Source: Ilex aquifolium
Lineage: Eukaryota > Streptophyta > Magnoliopsida > Aquifoliales > Aquifoliaceae
Length of the DNA: 64,000 nucleotides
NCBI GenBank assembly: GCA_951799425.1
Contig: OX637393.1
Coordinates: 31,794,244 to 31,858,243, forward strand
Direction: 5' to 3'
The notes under the pieces are model-generated. The model made no database searches. It was not told where the DNA came from and worked only from the letters and a program-made list of their open reading frames with translations. Numbering within the stretch: position 1 is the first letter of the stretch; each line of letters begins with the position of its first letter. This document shows positions 45,229 to 58,164 of the stretch, piece after piece. The position numbers and the translations under genes are program-made.

Positions 45229-45688
45229 TGGTTAATTGTTGCCTTGACATTCAAAAGAATGAAAGGAGATAATCATCTGAAATAATGACTAGTAATCAAA
45301 ATATGAAAAAGGAATGGATAAAATAAGATAGATAGAAGGTTGATATGTGAACCGACCCATAAGTGACAAGGATGTGCCACTTTTTTAATAATAATACAAG
45401 TGACAAGTCATGGGGCTTATAATCCCTCCTCTCCCCCCCTTTAATTTTATTTCTTAATCTCTCTCTCTCTCTCTCTCCCCCCCCCCCCCCCCCCCCCAAA
45501 ATCATTTTTGAAGTTACAAAAAAAGTTATGGAAATTATAGGGATTGTAAACACTAAATTTGTTTGAAAAAAAACACAAAGTAGTGGTTAATTAGTGGGGA
45601 AGTGAAATAGTGTTTACTTACACTGCTTGGTAGAAGGTGAATGGATAAAAATTTAAACTTCAACTAACTAAATCTAAGTTCTCTAAAA
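45229..45688. other. Spacer with CT and poly-C tracts
   Basis: No gene is seen. A (CT)n run at about 45459-45476 is followed by 21 C (45477-45497). Confidence 0.7.
45477..45497. repeat. Poly-C run of 21
   Basis: Twenty-one C follow a CT microsatellite directly. This is the second such run in the window. Confidence 0.9.
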
Positions 45689-47516
45689 TCTATATCTATA
45701 TCTATACTACTTATAAAAGTGGCTAACAATGAAAAACTTTTAATTTCCTCTTTTACCCTCAATTAATATAATAAAGTCCATTATATCCCTCATACCCTTT
45801 TAACTTCTTAAATTAAATACATAAACCTATCATATTCCATGATTTTCTAAAATTAATTACATTCATTCACATATATATATATACTACTTATAACCCTAAT
45901 TAATTTTTTATTGTCAATCATGTCCTATTGCATCATTTAACCTCCCTTCAATATTATATTATCTATCTATCTATCTTAATACTTGTGCAAAACTTTTGAT
46001 TGACAATAATATCTTTAAAACATGCTAATAATCTATATCTATACTACTTATAAAAATGGCTAACAATGAAAAAAATTTGATTTCCTCTTTTACCCTCAAT
46101 TAATATAATAAAGTCAATTATACTCCTCATACCCTTTTAACTTCTTAAATTAAATACATAAATCTATCATATTCCATGATCTTCTAAAATTAATTACATT
46201 CACAAACATATATATTTATACTACTTATAACCCTATTTATTTTTTTACTGTCAATCATGTCTTATTGCATCATTTAACCTCCCTTCAATATTATATTATC
46301 TATCTATCTATCTCAATACTTGTGCAAAATTTTTGATTGACAATAATATCCTTAAAACATGTTAACAATCAAATAATATCATTTTATTGTGATTTTTCAC
46401 TGGGCCAGAAATCTCTTTTGCAAGTTATTGTCAATTAAAGAGACATAACTCTTATAAAACCCTTGGAGTTCCATAACTCCAAGACATGGAACGGTGAGAA
46501 GTTGATTGGCTTGCCAAACTTATAAACCGATTTTCGTAAAACATACCTAGATATTATTTGAAGATTTCAGCTAACGTATCACCATGTTGGAGCCCAAGCC
46601 AAAGGTTTTCCCTCTCCATTGGCAGCCACTAACCAAACCAAATATTTCTAATTCATTTTTTTTGCCATCTTTATCATTTTGTATTGATGCAATATGTATG
46701 TTATGACATTACTTTTATTCCAAATTATCACAAGCTTTCTCTCGGTGTCATATTATATCTTTTAATTGGCTAACTACCATAGTTTATGTTCTTCATGAGT
46801 ATGAGCACTTTGCGTTTCCAGATTTCAGCTAAAATTTTGAAATCATCATTTGTATATTGTGGGTGCTATTTAATTAATGTGTATGTTTTAAGGCTTCCCA
46901 TGTAACATATCTCTAATCCCATCAGATGACTAAAATGAAAATACAAGTTTTACAAATCATTTGTTCTCTATGGTATTGCAAGGTAATTCTCAGATGTATT
47001 TAAATGTTTAAAACAGTTATGTTCCTGAAAAAAAACAAAAGCAAAGAAGAAAACTCCTAGCGATATATTTTCATGGACAGAACAAAAATACTGCTAACAT
47101 GTTGTAAGTTGAGTAGTTCTATTTATTTAATTTCGTACAATTGACCAAGTTAGGATTGACATGTGAATTTAGAATCAAAAATTATTATTGTTCTTTTTAT
47201 GAAAATTTTCAACATATATCTTAGGAATCACTCAATTTGAAAGAGCAGCATGTTTTCTTAAGCACCATTGAGTTTGACTTTGTGTATTTTTCCTTGTTTG
47301 GGCTTCGTGTATTCATATCTATTTATTAGAAGATTTTTTTTTTTGCAATTTACATAAGAAAAATCAATAGACATAATTGTTGACATATTTGTGATCAGCG
47401 GAGTAAGACTTTAATGACGGATTTCATTGGTGATCATATAGTTCTATTTAGAGAAAACTAAAAACCAAAATTATAACTTAAAATTATCAGCGTGCAACGC
47501 ACGCATGCATCAACTA
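45689..47516 (+). mobile_element. Non-autonomous Helitron
   Basis: The 5' end is TCTATATCTATA followed by CTACTTATAAAA. The 3' end has a perfect hairpin (GCGTGC-AAC-GCACGC, 47489-47503), nine spacer bases and CTAG (47513-47516), with T after it. No Rep/helicase is seen. The first about 337 bp are present twice in tandem (45689-46031 and 46032-46368), so there are two possible 5' ends. Confidence 0.8.
45701..46374 (+). repeat. Tandem duplication of the Helitron 5' end, about 337-bp unit
   Basis: The two units share TATACTACTTATAAAA, TTTACCCTCAATTAATATAA and the run of TATC repeats at about 45960 and 46300, with roughly 90% or better identity. Each begins with the Helitron start motif. Confidence 0.85.
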
Positions 47517-47650
47517 GTTACTATAAAATGTCAAAATCATGAAAAACTTTTGAATTGCTAATTTACACTTAAACAAATGCTTAAATACATGATTATTACT
47601 AACTCCACTAATGGTATTGATTGCCATTATCTATTTTCCAACATTTTTAA

Positions 47651-47968
47651 TTTTTATCTTCTAGCCAAAAAAAGTAACTGATAACTAATGGTCTCAGCAA
47701 AAAGAAAAATTTGATAATTGACGAACTATATTGATTCTAGGCTTGCAAATTAGGATATGAACCACTTCATCTTCCATTTTTTGGCTTTTTTCATAGACAA
47801 TAAACCACATATTGAATCTTCTGTTATGAATCATTATATATGAGAAGAAGAAACATTTCAAGGGGAGCCCTTTATTCAATAAAGTTATTTTTATCTTCTA
47901 TCCGACAGCATTTACTACTAACTTAAGGACTCAACAAAAATGAAAATTGAAAACTTAAGGACTGTACC
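47651..47968. repeat. Tandem duplication of flanking DNA, about 237-bp unit, split by an element
   Basis: The first unit starts TTTTTATCTTCTA near 47651. The second starts near 47888 and continues past the inserted chromovirus at 57217 to about 57345. Shared words include GATATGAACCACTTCATCTT at 47754 and 57238. The duplication is older than the insertion. Confidence 0.75.
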
Positions 47969-50226
47969 TGTAAACCCCCACATGTTTGTATTAACATATA
48001 CGAATGTATTTGTTTAGTGAGTATTATATATGTAATGACGTAAGAATAAATCATGTATATTGGAACCGTAAAAATAAATACTAGGAAGACGTTTAAACTT
48101 GAGAAGGGTTATTAGATAAGTTTCTAAATATTTTTAGGTCAAAATAAGGTGTCCATTGAGTCCGGAAGGTCAAAAAACCTTGGGAGAGGTAATATGAGGT
48201 GTATTAGAAGTTAGGAAGTATTTTGGAGTTAAAACACATTTTAGAGAAAATTTGGGAATTTAGAATTTTGGACACTGCTTAGTATTTTGGCCATAACTTT
48301 TTATCCTTATGTCCGATTAATCTAAAATTTTTACAATCGATAGTAGACATCTAGGGATACAAAAGTGTATCTCATGAAAATTTTTCAATTCGACCTCTAA
48401 ATGGGTCAAAACTACCCTGGAAGTTTCACCAAAAATCTTTCAACAGTACCAGTACGCCCGATTTTTTTCTGAACAGAAAATATCGGGTTTTGCTCCATTT
48501 TCTTGCCCTATAAACACCTAATGTCGCCCCCTTAGCATTCATTTCACCCCTCTTAACCCTAGGAAAGATTATAGAGGAAGAGAGAAGGATAAAACACAAG
48601 ATCAAGAGGAGATCTATACTTCAAAGAAGATCAAATCTTCATCTTATTCACGCTAAACCTAGGTTTTCAAGAACATTGAGGTAGGGTTTTCTTCCATTCT
48701 TGTCCATTGATGTTAGGGTTTTATACATGTAGAATTTGGCTCTTAATAGTATGTATTTGTTATGGGTTCCTTGTTCCTTGGTATGTATACAAACATTCAC
48801 ATGATTTGAACAAAATGATGGTTGGAAATCCATCAAACTCTAGTTTTTTGGGGAAATATGAATTTTTCTCTATATCTTCACATCATTTTGATTTCGAAAA
48901 TTCTAGAACTTTGTGTTGGGTAGTAAAATGATTGTATTGATGATCTCATGCTTATTTCCTTTAAACTTGTCTCTTGTAACATGATTTGCGAAATTGGTAT
49001 GTTTTCTTAAATTGTTCTATTATGTATCTTGCTTGTGAAAATTGGGGAAAATCATGGAATTTGCTTGTATATGAGGTTGAGTATATTGTTGGTATGTCAC
49101 TCTTGTGTATGGTGTTGTGAGGGACTTGGATTACCTTCGAAAACTGTCGTAGAGCGTTAGATGTTAGTTTATCCCAATGGGGGGTGAGATGGTTGCCTAA
49201 TGCTCATAGTGGATCATTGTGGTGACAGTGACCACTATTGTTCACGGATACCGGGGAAAAGGGTTAGTATACTAGACACCTTGGGAGGATCTCGTCAATG
49301 CCGTATGAGACGGTACACGCCCTTCCTAAATTGGTCTGTGATTGTTAGTGGAAATGGGTGAACGAGGTAGAATCGTCGGGTAGATTCATGAGAAGCGACA
49401 ACCTACTTGAGTGGTACCAAATAGAAATTATTGTTCATTGTACCAAATATTATTTCTCCAAGAGTTTCGGGTAGTATGGGGTGCCGCGATAACTTGTGGA
49501 AATGGTGTATGGTGGAGTGGATTATGTTGGAAATTGTTTGTCAATTAAACGTGGTTTTATTCTCTTTCAATTCCTTATTATTGTACAAACTTGAGATCTC
49601 CTTTAAAATGTCCTTATTTTATTTTAGAAATTTATTTATATGTATGTGCGAAATGTGACCTACATGTTTTACTTGATTTCAAAACCTTGAATGGGTTTGG
49701 AAGGATCCTCCTACAGAGCCTTGTGCTCACCCCCCCTTACTTTCCCACCTTTCAGATTTTGCCTTTGACGAGGAGCTGGGAGTCGAGGGGCCGACACATT
49801 GGGAGACTCCGACAAAAGAGAGCGTGGATCCCGAGGTGGACGCGTAGAGCGAACCCTCTCCCCCTTTCTTTTGTTATAGACTTGGATAATCTTTTGGGAG
49901 AATTGTATAGCCTAGTTTTATTTTGTAAATTCCGCTGTGTATTATAGTACTTTTGTGGGGATGTAAAGGTCCTAGCTTGGCCTATTCTTTTGGGATAACA
50001 TGTAAATTTGATGTATTGATTTTATGGTAGTTAAATGGACCCGGTGTGGTCATTACAGTAGAATTGCACAGGTTGTGTTTTGGGTAGAGCTCCCCGAACA
50101 AATGAGATTCTGCCCGAATTTTGTTAAATTAAGGACCCCCGGTTATTTATGGATTTATTAGTTGCTCTCATGATATGAATGGTTATTGAATGTAATGCCG
50201 TCTAGGGTGGTATTTGGGGCGTTACA
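47969..50226 (+). repeat. 5' LTR of the young chromovirus
   Basis: The LTR is 2258 bp, reading TGTAAACCCCC...GGGGCGTTACA. The TATA box (CTATAAACA) is at 48508-48516. Confidence 0.93.
48508..48516 (+). promoter_or_regulatory. TATA box of the young chromovirus LTR
   Basis: CTATAAACA lies about 540 bp into the LTR, in a context repeated in the 3' LTR at 55491-55499. Transcription would start about 30 bp downstream. Confidence 0.6.
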
Positions 50227-50230
50227 GAAA

Positions 50231-50243
50231 TGGTATCAGAGCC
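50231..50243 (+). other. Primer-binding site (initiator tRNA-Met)
   Basis: TGGTATCAGAGCC lies four bases inside the 5' LTR end. Confidence 0.92.
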
Positions 50244-50401
50244 TAGGCTTTAGGTCTTACATGGGAGCTGTAGGTATGGATTTCCACTAGGGAGTTAGGA
50301 CTAGGGTGAAAATACTTATTAGTTAATTTTTCACTAGTCTTATGCCTTAATCTAAAGCTATAGTTAGGTTCTCTTGTACATCAATTAAACTAAATTGTGA
50401 A

Positions 50402-53400
50402 TTGATGTGCAGGACGGAAGGAGGAAGAGGACGTGGACGTGGTCGTGGGAGGGGCAATGATGGCCAAGCAAATCCGCCACCACCACCTCCCAACGCCATG
50501 CAGGGGATTTACCAATGTCTAAGGGAACTCACCACCTTAGTGCAACAACAAGGTGGGAACAACCACCACAACGGTGGGGTTCGTCATTTAGTACAAGTGC
50601 CGGGAAATGGGGACGAGAACCGGAAGATGGTGGCCCTTCGGGAATTTCTACGACAACATCCACCCACTTTCCAAGGGAGCTCAAATCCCTTAGATGCGGA
50701 TCGATGGGTCCGCCGAGTGAAGAAAATCTGTGATGGTATGGGGATCGCCGAGGACCTTCGGGTTGGCTTGGCTACCTATTTGTTGGAAGGGGAGGCCGAT
50801 TACTGGTGGGAGTCTGTGAAGAAGAGGAGGGACACCGATACACTCACTTGGGAGGAATTTGAGCAAAACTTCAAGGACAAGTATTTCCCCGAGTCGGTCA
50901 GAGATAAAATGCATGCAGACTTTCTAGCTTTACGACAGGGCAGTACGATCGTTGCGGAATATGAGAGGAAGTTCGATGAGCTGTCCCGTTATGCTTCAGA
51001 GTTCATATCTACCGAGGAGAGGAGGGCCAAGCGCTTCGAGCAGGGTTTGAGACCAACTATCAGAGAGAAACTTGTGGCACTTAGAATCCGGGAGTACAGG
51101 GATTTGGTTGACAGAGCAGCATTGGTGGAGAGGGACCTTGATGACTCTCAGAGGAGGCAGAGTTATGCTAGAGGGGGACCGATTTGTTCAGGTGCTAGTA
51201 GCAGTGGGGCACAGAGGGCATTGCCATACCGTCGCCCCGATCAGGCGATAGGCCAGAGACCTCCTGCACTACGAGGAGAGGGGCAAGCCCCAACTAGACC
51301 TAGCACTGATCCTCGCCAATGCTTTGGATGTGGGGGAACGGGGCACTTCAGAAGCAACTGCCCATCACTTCCACCCAAGGCCAATCCATCAGCCGGGCTA
51401 TCAAATGCCAATAGGCCACCTCCACCACCGAGACCATTGAGGGCTCAAGCCCCCGTTGCTGCCAATCCGGGAAGGGTATTTGCCTTAACACAACCAGAGG
51501 AGGATGCCTCTAATGTCGTGGTAGAAGGTATTGTTCTCCTCTACAATTCTTGGGCCATAATTTTGTTTGATCCTGGTGCTACCCATTCTTTCATACGTAC
51601 ATTATATGCTCTCGAGTTGGGGTTAGAGTTCGGGAAACTCGAACATGCTCTGAAGGTTGACCTACCAACGAGGGAACGATTGGATACTCAATGGGTGTGT
51701 CGAAGTTGTGTGCTTAGAATAGGGGAACACGAGTTGGTGGTAGACTTGATTGCATTGGATATGAAAGGGTACGATGTAATCTTTGGGATGGAATTATTGT
51801 CCACATTCCGGGCAGTAATGGATTGCTTTCGCAAGAGAATCACATTCCAATTACCGGGCGGAGTGGCTTTCCATTTTGTGAATGACCGAAACTCTTCCCA
51901 TCCATTCCCTACTACGGGAAGTAAATTCTTAAAAGCTAAGGCTGGGAGCCACTTGAGTTTCTTGGCTAGCTTGATGGGAGATGATCGGGATAGATCTCAG
52001 TCGAGTATTTTGTTGATAGTATCGGATTTTCCGGATGTCTTCCCAGATGAATTACCCGGGTTACCGCCACAGAGAGAGATTGAGTTTGCCATTGATCTCT
52101 ATCCGGGAACCGAACCTATTTCTATTGCTCATTATCGGATGGCGCCTTTAGAGCTGAAGGAGCTAAGGAAACAATTGGACCACTTGTTGGTAATTGGCTT
52201 CGTTCGTCTGAGCACTTCACCTTGGGGAGCCCCGGTCCTCTTTGTGAAGAAGACGGATGAAACACTTCGGTTATGCACGGATTACCGACGGTTGAATCGT
52301 GTGACGGTGAAGAACAAGTATCCCTTGCCGCGCATTGATGATTTATTTGATCAGTTGAGGGGTTCTAAGTTCTACTTCAAGATTGATCTTCGCATAGGGT
52401 ACCATCAACTGCGTATCAAGGAGGAGGATATTCCTAAGACTGCTTTTCGTACCCGGTATGGTCACTTCGAGTATACGGTAATGCCGTTCGGATTGACTAA
52501 TGCTCCAGCAGCCTTCATGGATTTGATGCACAGGGTATTCCAGCCATATCTAGATCAATTTGTCATTGTGTTTATTGATGACATATTGATTTATTCCCGG
52601 ACACAAGAGGAACATGCACATCATCTCTCAGTTGTACTTCAGACGTTGAGGGAGCATAAGTTGTATGCGAAGATGAGTAAATGCGAGTTTTGGATGAAGG
52701 AAGTAAAATTTCTTGGTCATGTTGTGTCCGAGCAAGGGGTAACTGTGGATCCCGCAAAGATTGAGGCCGTGATGAAATGGGAACCACTGAAGAATGTGAC
52801 CGAGATACGTAGTTTCTTGGGGTTAGCCGGCTATTATTGTAGGTTTGTGGAGGGGTTTTCAAAGCTTGCGCTGCCGATGACTCGCCTCACAAGAAAGGGA
52901 GAAAAATTTGTGTGGACTCAAGCGTGTGAGCTAGTCTTTCGCACCTTGAAGGAGAAATTGACAACGACGCCTATCCTTATTATACCGAGTAGTGGGGAAG
53001 GATACGACGTCTACACCGATGCTTCGCTACGAGGCCTGGGATGTGTTCTAATGCAAGGGGGTAAGGTAGTTGCTTATGGCTCGAGGCAACTCAAGACTCA
53101 TGAGCATAATTATCCCACTCACGACTTGGAGCTGGCAGCTGTGGTCTTTGCTCTTAAGTTGTGGAGGTGTTACTTGTATGGAGAGAAGTTCCAAGTGTAT
53201 TCGGATCATAAGAGCCTCAAATACATATTCACCCAAAAAGACTTGAATCTTCGGCAAAGGAGGTGGATTGAGTACTTAGAAGATTATGATTTCACACTCA
53301 ACTATCATCCGGGGAAGGCTAATGTGGTAGCGGATGCACTGAGTAGGAAGTCTCGAGGTGAAATCAATGTTCTTACGGCTCATCGGTGGAAGATGATTGA

Positions 53401-54910
53401 GGCATTGGAGGAGTTTGATTTGTGGGTCGATAGACAAGATAATCGACCATGCTTGTTTAATCTTGTAGCTCAACCAATTCTCCGACAAAGGATTGGGGAG
53501 TTGCAACGGTTAGATCCCGAGTTGAAAATTATTCGGGAGAAATTGGAGGGGAATGAAGTTGTTGAGGGTTGGTCGATTCATGGTGATGAGTTACAGTTTC
53601 GGGGAAGACTATGCGTGCCAAATGATGACCAAGTGAGAGAAGAAGTGTTGGGTGAGTGTCACCGATCCAAGTTCTCCATACATCCAGGGAGTACAAAAAT
53701 GTATAGAGACATGAAACAACAATATTGGTGGAGCGGAATGAAGAAGGATGTAGCAAAGTTCATTTCAAGGTGTACGGTATGCCAGCAAGTGAAGATTGAG
53801 CACCAACGACCCGGAGGGTTATTACAGTCTCTGCCTATCCCGGAGTGGAAGTGGGATCATATCACCATGAACTTCGTGTCGGGTTTTCCACGGACTTCAA
53901 GAGGGCATAACGCCGTATGGGTTATCGTAGATCGACTCACCAAGTCAGCTCACTTTTTGGGGATGAAGACCACAGACTCGTTAGAGACCTTGAGCAGACT
54001 GTACATTCGAGAGATTGTTCGATTGCATGGAGTTCCACTTTCTATCGTGTCGGATCGTGATTCTCGTTTTGTGGCTCGTTTTTGGCAAAGTCTACAACAA
54101 GCTATGGGGACAGAGTTACATTTCAGCACAACCTTTCACCCTCAAACAGATGGCCAATCCGAGAGAGTGATACAGATTTTGGAAGACATGTTACGGGCTT
54201 GCGCGTTGGACTTCAAAGGGAGTTGGAGCGATCACTTACCGTTGGTGGAATTTGCGTAAAACAACAGCTACCAAGCGAGTATCGGGATGGCACCGTATGA
54301 AGCTTTGTATGGAAGACCATGTAGATCCCCGACATGTTGGTTGGAAGCCGGAGAGAGTAGTATGTTTGGGCCCGAGATTGTGCGGGAGACAACGGAGAAG
54401 ATTCAGCTCATTCGGGAGAGATTACGCACAGCACAGAGTCGACAAAAGAGCTATGCGGATAGGAGAAGAAGGCCTTTGGAATTCAAAGAGGGAGATTTTG
54501 TATTTCTCAAAGTGTCACCCAAGAAGGGCGTACTTAGATTCGGCAAGAAAGGAAAACTCGCTCCAAGGTACATCGGTCCATTTGAAGTGATCAAGATAGT
54601 GGGCAAAGTAGCATACCAACTTCGGCTACCAGCACCGTTGTCAGGAGTTCATGACGTGTTCCACGTTTCGATGTTGAGGAAGTGTCAACCAGATACGTCA
54701 CATGTCGTGGATTTGGAGGATATTGAAGTGCAAGATGGAGTCACCTATGAAGAGCAGCCGGTGAAGATTCTTGATATCAAGGAGAAAGTGCTTCGCAACA
54801 AGGTAATCCAGCTGGTGAAAGTCCTGTGGCAACACCATGGCGTGGAAGAAGCAACTTGGGAACCGGAGTGGGAGATGCGAGAGAAATACCCATACTTGTT
54901 CGCTACTTGA
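50402..54910 (+). pseudogene. gag-pol of the young chromovirus, Tekay clade, about one break
   Basis: One long polyprotein region. Approximate residue positions from 50402: RG-rich N-terminus 5-20; Gag core 80-220; CCHC zinc knuckle [15 protein letters not shown] near 307; aspartic protease [10 protein letters not shown] near 388; RT with [10 protein letters not shown] near 723; RNase H with YTDAS near 870; integrase with an HHCC zinc site near 1086-1128 and core motifs [13 protein letters not shown] and [12 protein letters not shown]. At the C-terminus are a GPY-like module (LAPRYIGPFEVI) and a chromodomain (PVKILDIKEKVLRNKVIQLV, VEEATWEPEWEM). Chromodomains bind histone marks and steer integration to heterochromatin in this group. 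The region is broken about once and otherwise well preserved. Confidence 0.92.
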
Positions 54911-54938
54911 GGTAAGTTTCGAGGACGAAACTTTATTT

Positions 54939-54951
54939 AAGGGGGGTGGAT
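54939..54951 (+). other. Polypurine tract
   Basis: AAGGGGGGTGGAT directly precedes the 3' LTR, after GAGGACGAAACTTTATTT. Confidence 0.88.
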
Positions 54952-57211
54952 TGTAAACCCCCACATGTTTGTATTAACATATACGAATGTATTTGTTTAG
55001 TGAGTATTATATATGTAATGACGTAAGAATAAATCATGTATATTGGAACCGTAAGAATAAATACTAGGAAGACGTTTAAACTTGAGAAGGGTTATTAGAT
55101 AAGTCTCTAAATATTTTTAGGTCAAAATAAGGTGTCCATTGAGTCCGGAAGGTCGAAAAACCTTGGGAGAGGTAATATGAGGTGTATTAGAAGTTAGGAA
55201 GTATTTTGGAGTTAAAACACATTTTAGAGAAAATTTGGGAATTTAGAATTTTGGACACTGCTTAGTATTTTGGCCATAACTTTTTATCCATATGTCCAAT
55301 TAATCTGAAATTTTTACAATCGATAGTAGACATATAGGGATACAAAAGTGTATCTCATGAAAATTTTCCAATTCGACCTCTAAATGGGTCACAACTACCC
55401 TGGAAGTTGCACCAAAAATCTTTCAACAGTACCAGTACGCCCGATTTTTTTCTGAACAGAAAATGTCGGGTTTTGCTCCATTTTCTTGCCCTATAAACAC
55501 CTAATGTCGCCCCCTTAGCATTCATTTCACCCCTCTTAACCCTAGGAAAGATTATAGAGGAAGAGAGAAGGATAAAACACAAGATTAAGAGGAGATCTAT
55601 ACTTCAAAGAAGATCAAATCTTCATCTTATTCACGCTAAACCTAGGTTTTCAAGAACATTGAGGTAGGGTTTTCTTCCATTCTTGTCCATTGATGTTAGG
55701 GTTTTATACATGTAGAATTTGGCTCTTAATAGTATGTATTTGTTATGGGTTCCTTGTTCCTTGGTATGTTTACAAACATTCACATGATTTGAACAAAATG
55801 ATGGTTGGAAATCCATCAAACTCTAGTTTTTTGGGGAAATATGGATTTTTCTCTATATCTTCACATCATTTTGATTTCGAAAATTCTAGAACTTTGTGTT
55901 GGGTAGTAAAATGATTGTATTGATGATCTCATGCTTATTTCCTTTAAACTTGTCTCTTGTAACATGATTTGCGAAATGGATATGTTTTCTTAAATTGTTC
56001 TATTATGTATCTTGCTTGTGAAAATTGGGGAAAATCATGGAATTTGCTTGTATATGAGGTTGAGTATATTGTTGGTATGTCACTCTTGTGTATGGTGTTG
56101 TGAGGGACTTGGATTACCTTCGAAAACTGCCGTAGAGCGTTAGATGTTAGTTTATCCCAATGGGGGGTGAGATGGTTGCCTAATGCTCATAGTGGATCAT
56201 TGTGGTGACAGTGACCACTATTGTTCATGGATACCGGGGAAAAGGGTTAGTATACTAGACACCTTGGGAGGATCTCGTCAATGCCGTATGAGACGGTACA
56301 CGCCCTTCCTAAATTGGTCTGTGATTGTTAGTGGAAATGGGTGAACGAGGTAGAATCGTCGGGTAGATTCATGAGAAGCGACAACCTACTTGAGTGGTAC
56401 AAAATAGAAATTATTGTTCATTGTACCAAATATTATTTCTCCAAGAGTTTCGGGTAGTATGGGGTGCCGCGATAACTTGTGGAAATGGTGTATGGTGGAG
56501 TGGATTATGTTGGAAATTGTTTGTCAATTAAACGTGGTTTTATTCTCTTTCAATTCCTTATTATTGTACAAACTTGAGATCTCCTTTAAAATGTCCTTAT
56601 TTTATTTTAGAAATTTATTTATATGTATGTGCGAAATGTGACCTACATGTTTTACTTGATTTTAAAACCTTGAATGGGTTTGGAAGGATCCTCCTACAGA
56701 GCCTTGTGCTCACCTCCCCTTACTTTCCCACCTTTCAGATTTTGCCTTTGACGAGGAGCTGGGAGTCGAGGGTCCGACACATTGGGAGACTCCGACAGAA
56801 GAGAGCGTGGATCCCGAGGTGGACGCGTAGAGCGACCCCCCTCCCCCCCTTTCTTTTGTTATAGACTTGGATAATCTTTTGGGAGAATTGTATAGCCTAG
56901 TTTTATTTTGTAAATTCCGCTGTGTATTATAGTACTTTTGTGGGGATGTAAAGACCCTAGCTTGGCCTATTCTTTTGGGATAACATGTAAATTTGATGTA
57001 TTGATTTTATGGTAGTTAAATGGACCCGGTGTGGTCATTACAGTAGAATTGCACAGGTTGTGTTTTGGGTAGAGTTCCCCGAACAAAGGAGACTCTGCCC
57101 GAATTTTGTTAAATTAAGGCCCCCCGGTTATTTATGGATTTATTAGTTGCTCTCATGATATGAATGGTTATTAAATGTAATGCCGTCCAGGATGGTATTT
57201 GGGGCGTTACG
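54952..57211 (+). repeat. 3' LTR of the young chromovirus
   Basis: The LTR is 2260 bp and about 98.5% identical to the 5' copy. Its last base has drifted, but the boundary is fixed by TSD GTACC. Confidence 0.92.
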
Positions 57212-57633
57212 GTACCCGTTCTAGGCTTGGAAATTGGGATATGAACCACTTCATCTTCCATTTTCTAGCTTTTTTCATAGACAGCTAATGCCCACATATC
57301 GAATATGCCATAATTTGTGCATTATTTATGAGAAGATGAAACATTTTAAGTCATCGCCGTTCTCATTGTTTCACTTACGATTGATACACAAATGTTGATT
57401 TTTCACTAACATGACGGTATATTTTTTGTAAAATGCGATTTTGTAGACATATAGATTGAATTGGTGTTCATGTCAAAAGGAAAAGGGATGAGGAAGACCA
57501 TCAACTTAAGCATGGGATTTAGTGCAAATGGGGATTAAAAATCTTGAGACATTCTAGAAGTATTTCTAGAGCCACAGTTGAGGACAATATGATTCTCTAC
57601 TAATGTCCTTTTATATATGACAAGATGGAGTAG

Positions 57634-57661
57634 ACGTGCATTGCACGTGGATAATTGTTAG
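57634..57661 (+). mobile_element. Possible Helitron 3'-end relic
   Basis: A perfect hairpin ACGTGC-ATT-GCACGT is followed by nine bases and TTAG, then T. The canonical end is CTAG, so this would be a drifted one. No 5' end was located. Confidence 0.35.
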
Positions 57662-58115
57662 TAAGTATATGTGTTGTCTTTGAAAAATTTAACGTGATGC
57701 CACCTTTTTAAATATATATTTTGTACCAAGGGAAGTCCACTAAAAAAATGCAAACTATTCATTCACTATCCACTAATAATGGACATATGAAGTCTAATCA
57801 AATTGTGTTGACAGTATGGTCATAGTGACTCCAACAATTATCTCATGTTTATATGCACTAAAATAAATACAAGACAACAAATTGTTAAAAAAAAAAAATT
57901 AATCTAAGAATTTGGCCAGGAACGTTACAACTTAACACAAGGAGCAAGAACTGAACATGCACTTGTGTCTTTATAAGTAACAAAAATTTTATGTATAACA
58001 ATTATGCCCCTAACTTTTAGCACGAAGCATTGAGTTGGGGAACCCAAGATAAGAGAGAAACCACAACCTTTGTATATACCTAATTTCCTGTATTCACGAA
58101 GGAATATTTCTAGCA

Positions 58116-58118
<3 letters not shown>

Positions 58119-58149
<31 letters not shown>

Positions 58150-58164
58150 ATATATATATATATA
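58119..58164. repeat. (CT)n(TA)n microsatellite
   Basis: About 14 CT units are followed by about 8 TA units. Confidence 0.92.

Larger units (their letters stand above)
47964..57216 (+). mobile_element. Young, nearly whole Tekay-type chromovirus with TSD GTACC
   Basis: The element is 47969-57211 (9243 bp), with perfect duplications GTACC at 47964-47968 and 57212-57216. Parts: 5' LTR 47969-50226, primer site 50231, gag-pol 50402-54910, polypurine tract 54939-54951 and 3' LTR 54952-57211. All domains of a chromovirus are present in order, and there is about one break in the coding region. The LTRs differ at about 35 of 2259 sites by hand count (about 1.5%), giving 0.6-1.1 million years. It is the youngest datable insertion here. 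Confidence 0.93.

Noticed and set aside
16754-45233. Target-site duplication for the old Tat element (AGTTG against TGGTT)
   Set aside because: The two 5-bp flanks do not match, so the two LTRs cannot be proven to be one element by this test.
48707-48931. ORF repeated at 55690-55914, and 49431-49947 repeated at 56414-56864
   Set aside because: These are LTR sequence duplicated by the element, not genes.
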